Positions 6,887 through 7,937 of a stretch of DNA of 7,937 bases are shown one piece after another. Numbering within the stretch: the stretch's first letter is position 1; every line of letters begins with the position of its first letter. A program made the translations under genes and the position numbers. Source of the stretch: an uncultured Lutibacter sp. (GTDB lineage Bacteria; Bacteroidota; Bacteroidia; Flavobacteriales; Flavobacteriaceae); contig CAJXUO010000052.1 in NCBI GenBank assembly GCA_913061425.1, forward strand, positions 1 to 7,937. The letters are read 5' to 3'. The notes under the pieces are model-generated. The model had not been told where the DNA came from and did no database searches. It saw only the letters and a program-made list of their open reading frames with translations.

Positions 6887-6900
6887 CATCAAATTTGATG
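6887..6900. promoter_or_regulatory. Perfect 14-base palindrome next to the helicase -7 box; possible operator
   Basis: CATCAAATTTGATG is identical to its own reverse complement. It sits 17 bases after the miaA stop and directly abuts the -7 box at 6901, occupying the spacer where a repressor or activator dimer could act. As RNA it could form only a 5-bp stem with a 4-base loop, too weak for a terminator and without a U-run. A binding site for a dimeric regulator is an inference from symmetry and position. Confidence 0.4.
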
Positions 6901-6908
6901 TATCTTTG
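6901..6908 (+). promoter_or_regulatory. Bacteroidota -7 promoter element for the DEAD-box helicase
   Basis: TATCTTTG matches the TAnnTTTG consensus perfectly and is followed by CA, a common extension in flavobacteria. Transcription would begin around 6913-6916, leaving a leader of about 20 nt before the ATG at 6935. No TTG is present 17-23 bases upstream, so the -33 element is weak or absent. The helicase thus appears to have its own promoter separate from the miaA transcript. Confidence 0.55.
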
Positions 6909-6934
6909 CACTTCTATTTATCAGAAAAACACGT

Positions 6935-7937
6935 ATGCAATTCAAAGAACTACACCTAAATAAACCGATTCTAAAAGCAGTATCAGACAATAATTATGAT
7001 ACGCCAACATTGGTTCAAGAACAAAGTATTCCTTTGATACTAGCAAAAAAAAATCTTATTGTTTCAGCTCAAACAGGAACTGGAAAAACGGCGGCGTTTG
7101 CATTGCCTATTATCCAACTATTATTTGACAAACAAGAAGCTCCAAAAAAGGGGAAAAAGATAAAGGCATTGGTTATAAGCCCTACAAGAGAATTGGCGCT
7201 TCAAATTGAAGAGAATTTTAAATCCTATTCAAAATACACCAACTTAAGAACAACTGCCGTATTTGGTGGTGCTTCTATAGAACCTCAAAAAGATATTTTA
7301 AGAAGAGGAATTGATATTTTAATTGCAACTCCTGGAAGACTGTTGGATTTGCACAAGCAAGATTTTATCAACTTAGATTATATTGAAACATTAGTTTTAG
7401 ACGAAGCCGATTTAATGTTAGACATGGGTTTTATTGATGATGTTCGAAAAATTGAGCGTTTATGTCCAGAAAAAAAGCAAACATTACTTTTTTCTGCAAC
7501 AATGCCATTTAAAGTAGTTGATTTAGCAAAAACAATTTTAAAGGATGCAGAAAAGATAGAGATCTCTCCTACTTCATCTACCGCAAAAAATGTAAGTCAG
7601 GTTTTATATTATGTTCCGAAACCAAAAAAAATTGAATTGTGTTTACATTTATTAAGAAATTCTATCAAAGGAAGTATTCTTATTTTTAGACGTACCAAAT
7701 ATGGTGTGGATAAATTAGAGGAAACTTTCCTGCGAAATAAATATAATGTAGTGACTATTCATGGTGATAAAGCGCAAGATATGCGTCAAGAAGCGATGAA
7801 GCAATTTAAAAGGAAAGAAGCCAATATTCTAATTGCTACAGATGTTGCAGCACGTGGAATTGATGTAGATGATTTAGATGCTGTAATTAACTTTGATTTA
7901 CCTAATATTCCAGAAACCTATGTACATAGAATTGGAA
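6935..7937 (+). CDS. DEAD-box ATP-dependent RNA helicase, RhlE-like (3' end cut by window)
   Basis: The frame is open from ATG 6935 to the last base (334 codons) with no stop, so the gene continues beyond the window. The product is a cytosolic superfamily-2 RNA helicase that unwinds RNA duplexes with ATP, probably in ribosome assembly, RNA decay or cold adaptation. RecA domain 1 shows the Q motif (TPTLVQEQ, Q28), motif I AQTGTGKT (45-52), motif Ia PTRELA (83-88), GG at 111-112, TPGR (132-135), motif II DEAD (156-159) and motif III SAT (187-189). Domain 2 shows LIFRRT (249-254), IHGDKAQDMR (275-284) and motif V ATDVAARGID (301-310). Motif VI begins as HRIG (331-334) and is cut before its arginine finger. 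The N-terminus starting right at the Q-motif helix (MQFKELHLNKPIL) is typical of RhlE-type proteins, but subfamily assignment needs the missing C-terminal tail. Confidence 0.94.
   Translation, partial: MQFKELHLNKPILKAVSDNNYDTPTLVQEQSIPLILAKKNLIVSAQTGTGKTAAFALPIIQLLFDKQEAPKKGKKIKALVISPTRELALQIEENFKSYSKYTNLRTTAVFGGASIEPQKDILRRGIDILIATPGRLLDLHKQDFINLDYIETLVLDEADLMLDMGFIDDVRKIERLCPEKKQTLLFSATMPFKVVDLAKTILKDAEKIEISPTSSTAKNVSQVLYYVPKPKKIELCLHLLRNSIKGSILIFRRTKYGVDKLEETFLRNKYNVVTIHGDKAQDMRQEAMKQFKRKEANILIATDVAARGIDVDDLDAVINFDLPNIPETYVHRIG

Noticed and set aside
6724..6963. Plus-strand open frame bridging the miaA end and the helicase start
   Set aside because: It is an out-of-frame reading of the miaA 3' end, the palindrome and the helicase start. 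Its low-complexity, Lys/Ile/Leu-rich product looks like no known protein.

Overview
The window is low-GC DNA with the traits of a Bacteroidota genome, most likely Flavobacteriaceae. Coding sequences are AT-rich. Starts lack Shine-Dalgarno sequences and sit in A/T-rich leaders. Two upstream regions carry sequences like the Bacteroidota -7 box (TAnnTTTG). The set acyl-CoA reductase (LuxC-like), serC, short serA, YggS, exonuclease, ion channel, miaA is also familiar from marine flavobacteria (family assignment is from memory of protein families, not from a search). Every gene reads on the + strand.

Bases 1-42 are not genomic. They match an Illumina Nextera i7 index (1-8) followed by the transposase adapter and its 19-base mosaic end (9-42). 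The window therefore starts at an untrimmed draft-contig end.

Layout: a 5'-truncated LuxC-like acyl-CoA reductase (43-914); a 229-base gap with a weak terminator-like repeat, a candidate promoter and a leader hairpin; serC (1144-2205) and serA (2218-3168), which catalyse the second and first steps of serine synthesis; a collapsed relic of a DUF1015 gene (3172-3301), which is the neighbour expected after serA; a YggS PLP-homeostasis protein (3314-3967); a DEDDh exonuclease fused to an apparently degenerate GIY-YIG domain (4035-5114); a voltage-gated-type potassium channel with a C-terminal zinc ribbon (5119-5958); miaA, overlapping the channel stop by one base (5958-6869); a short promoter region with a perfect 14-base palindrome next to a -7 box; and a DEAD-box RNA helicase cut by the window end (6935-7937).

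serC through miaA could be one long transcript, because gaps are short and all genes are co-directional. Most of it is housekeeping. I see no new multi-gene system, mobile element, CRISPR array or RNA gene. The strongest biological signals are two independent signs of gene decay. The DUF1015 gene is reduced to its first ~11 and last ~30 codons joined out of frame. The exonuclease fusion seems to have lost its middle part and the catalytic residues of its second nuclease domain, while its first domain stays intact.
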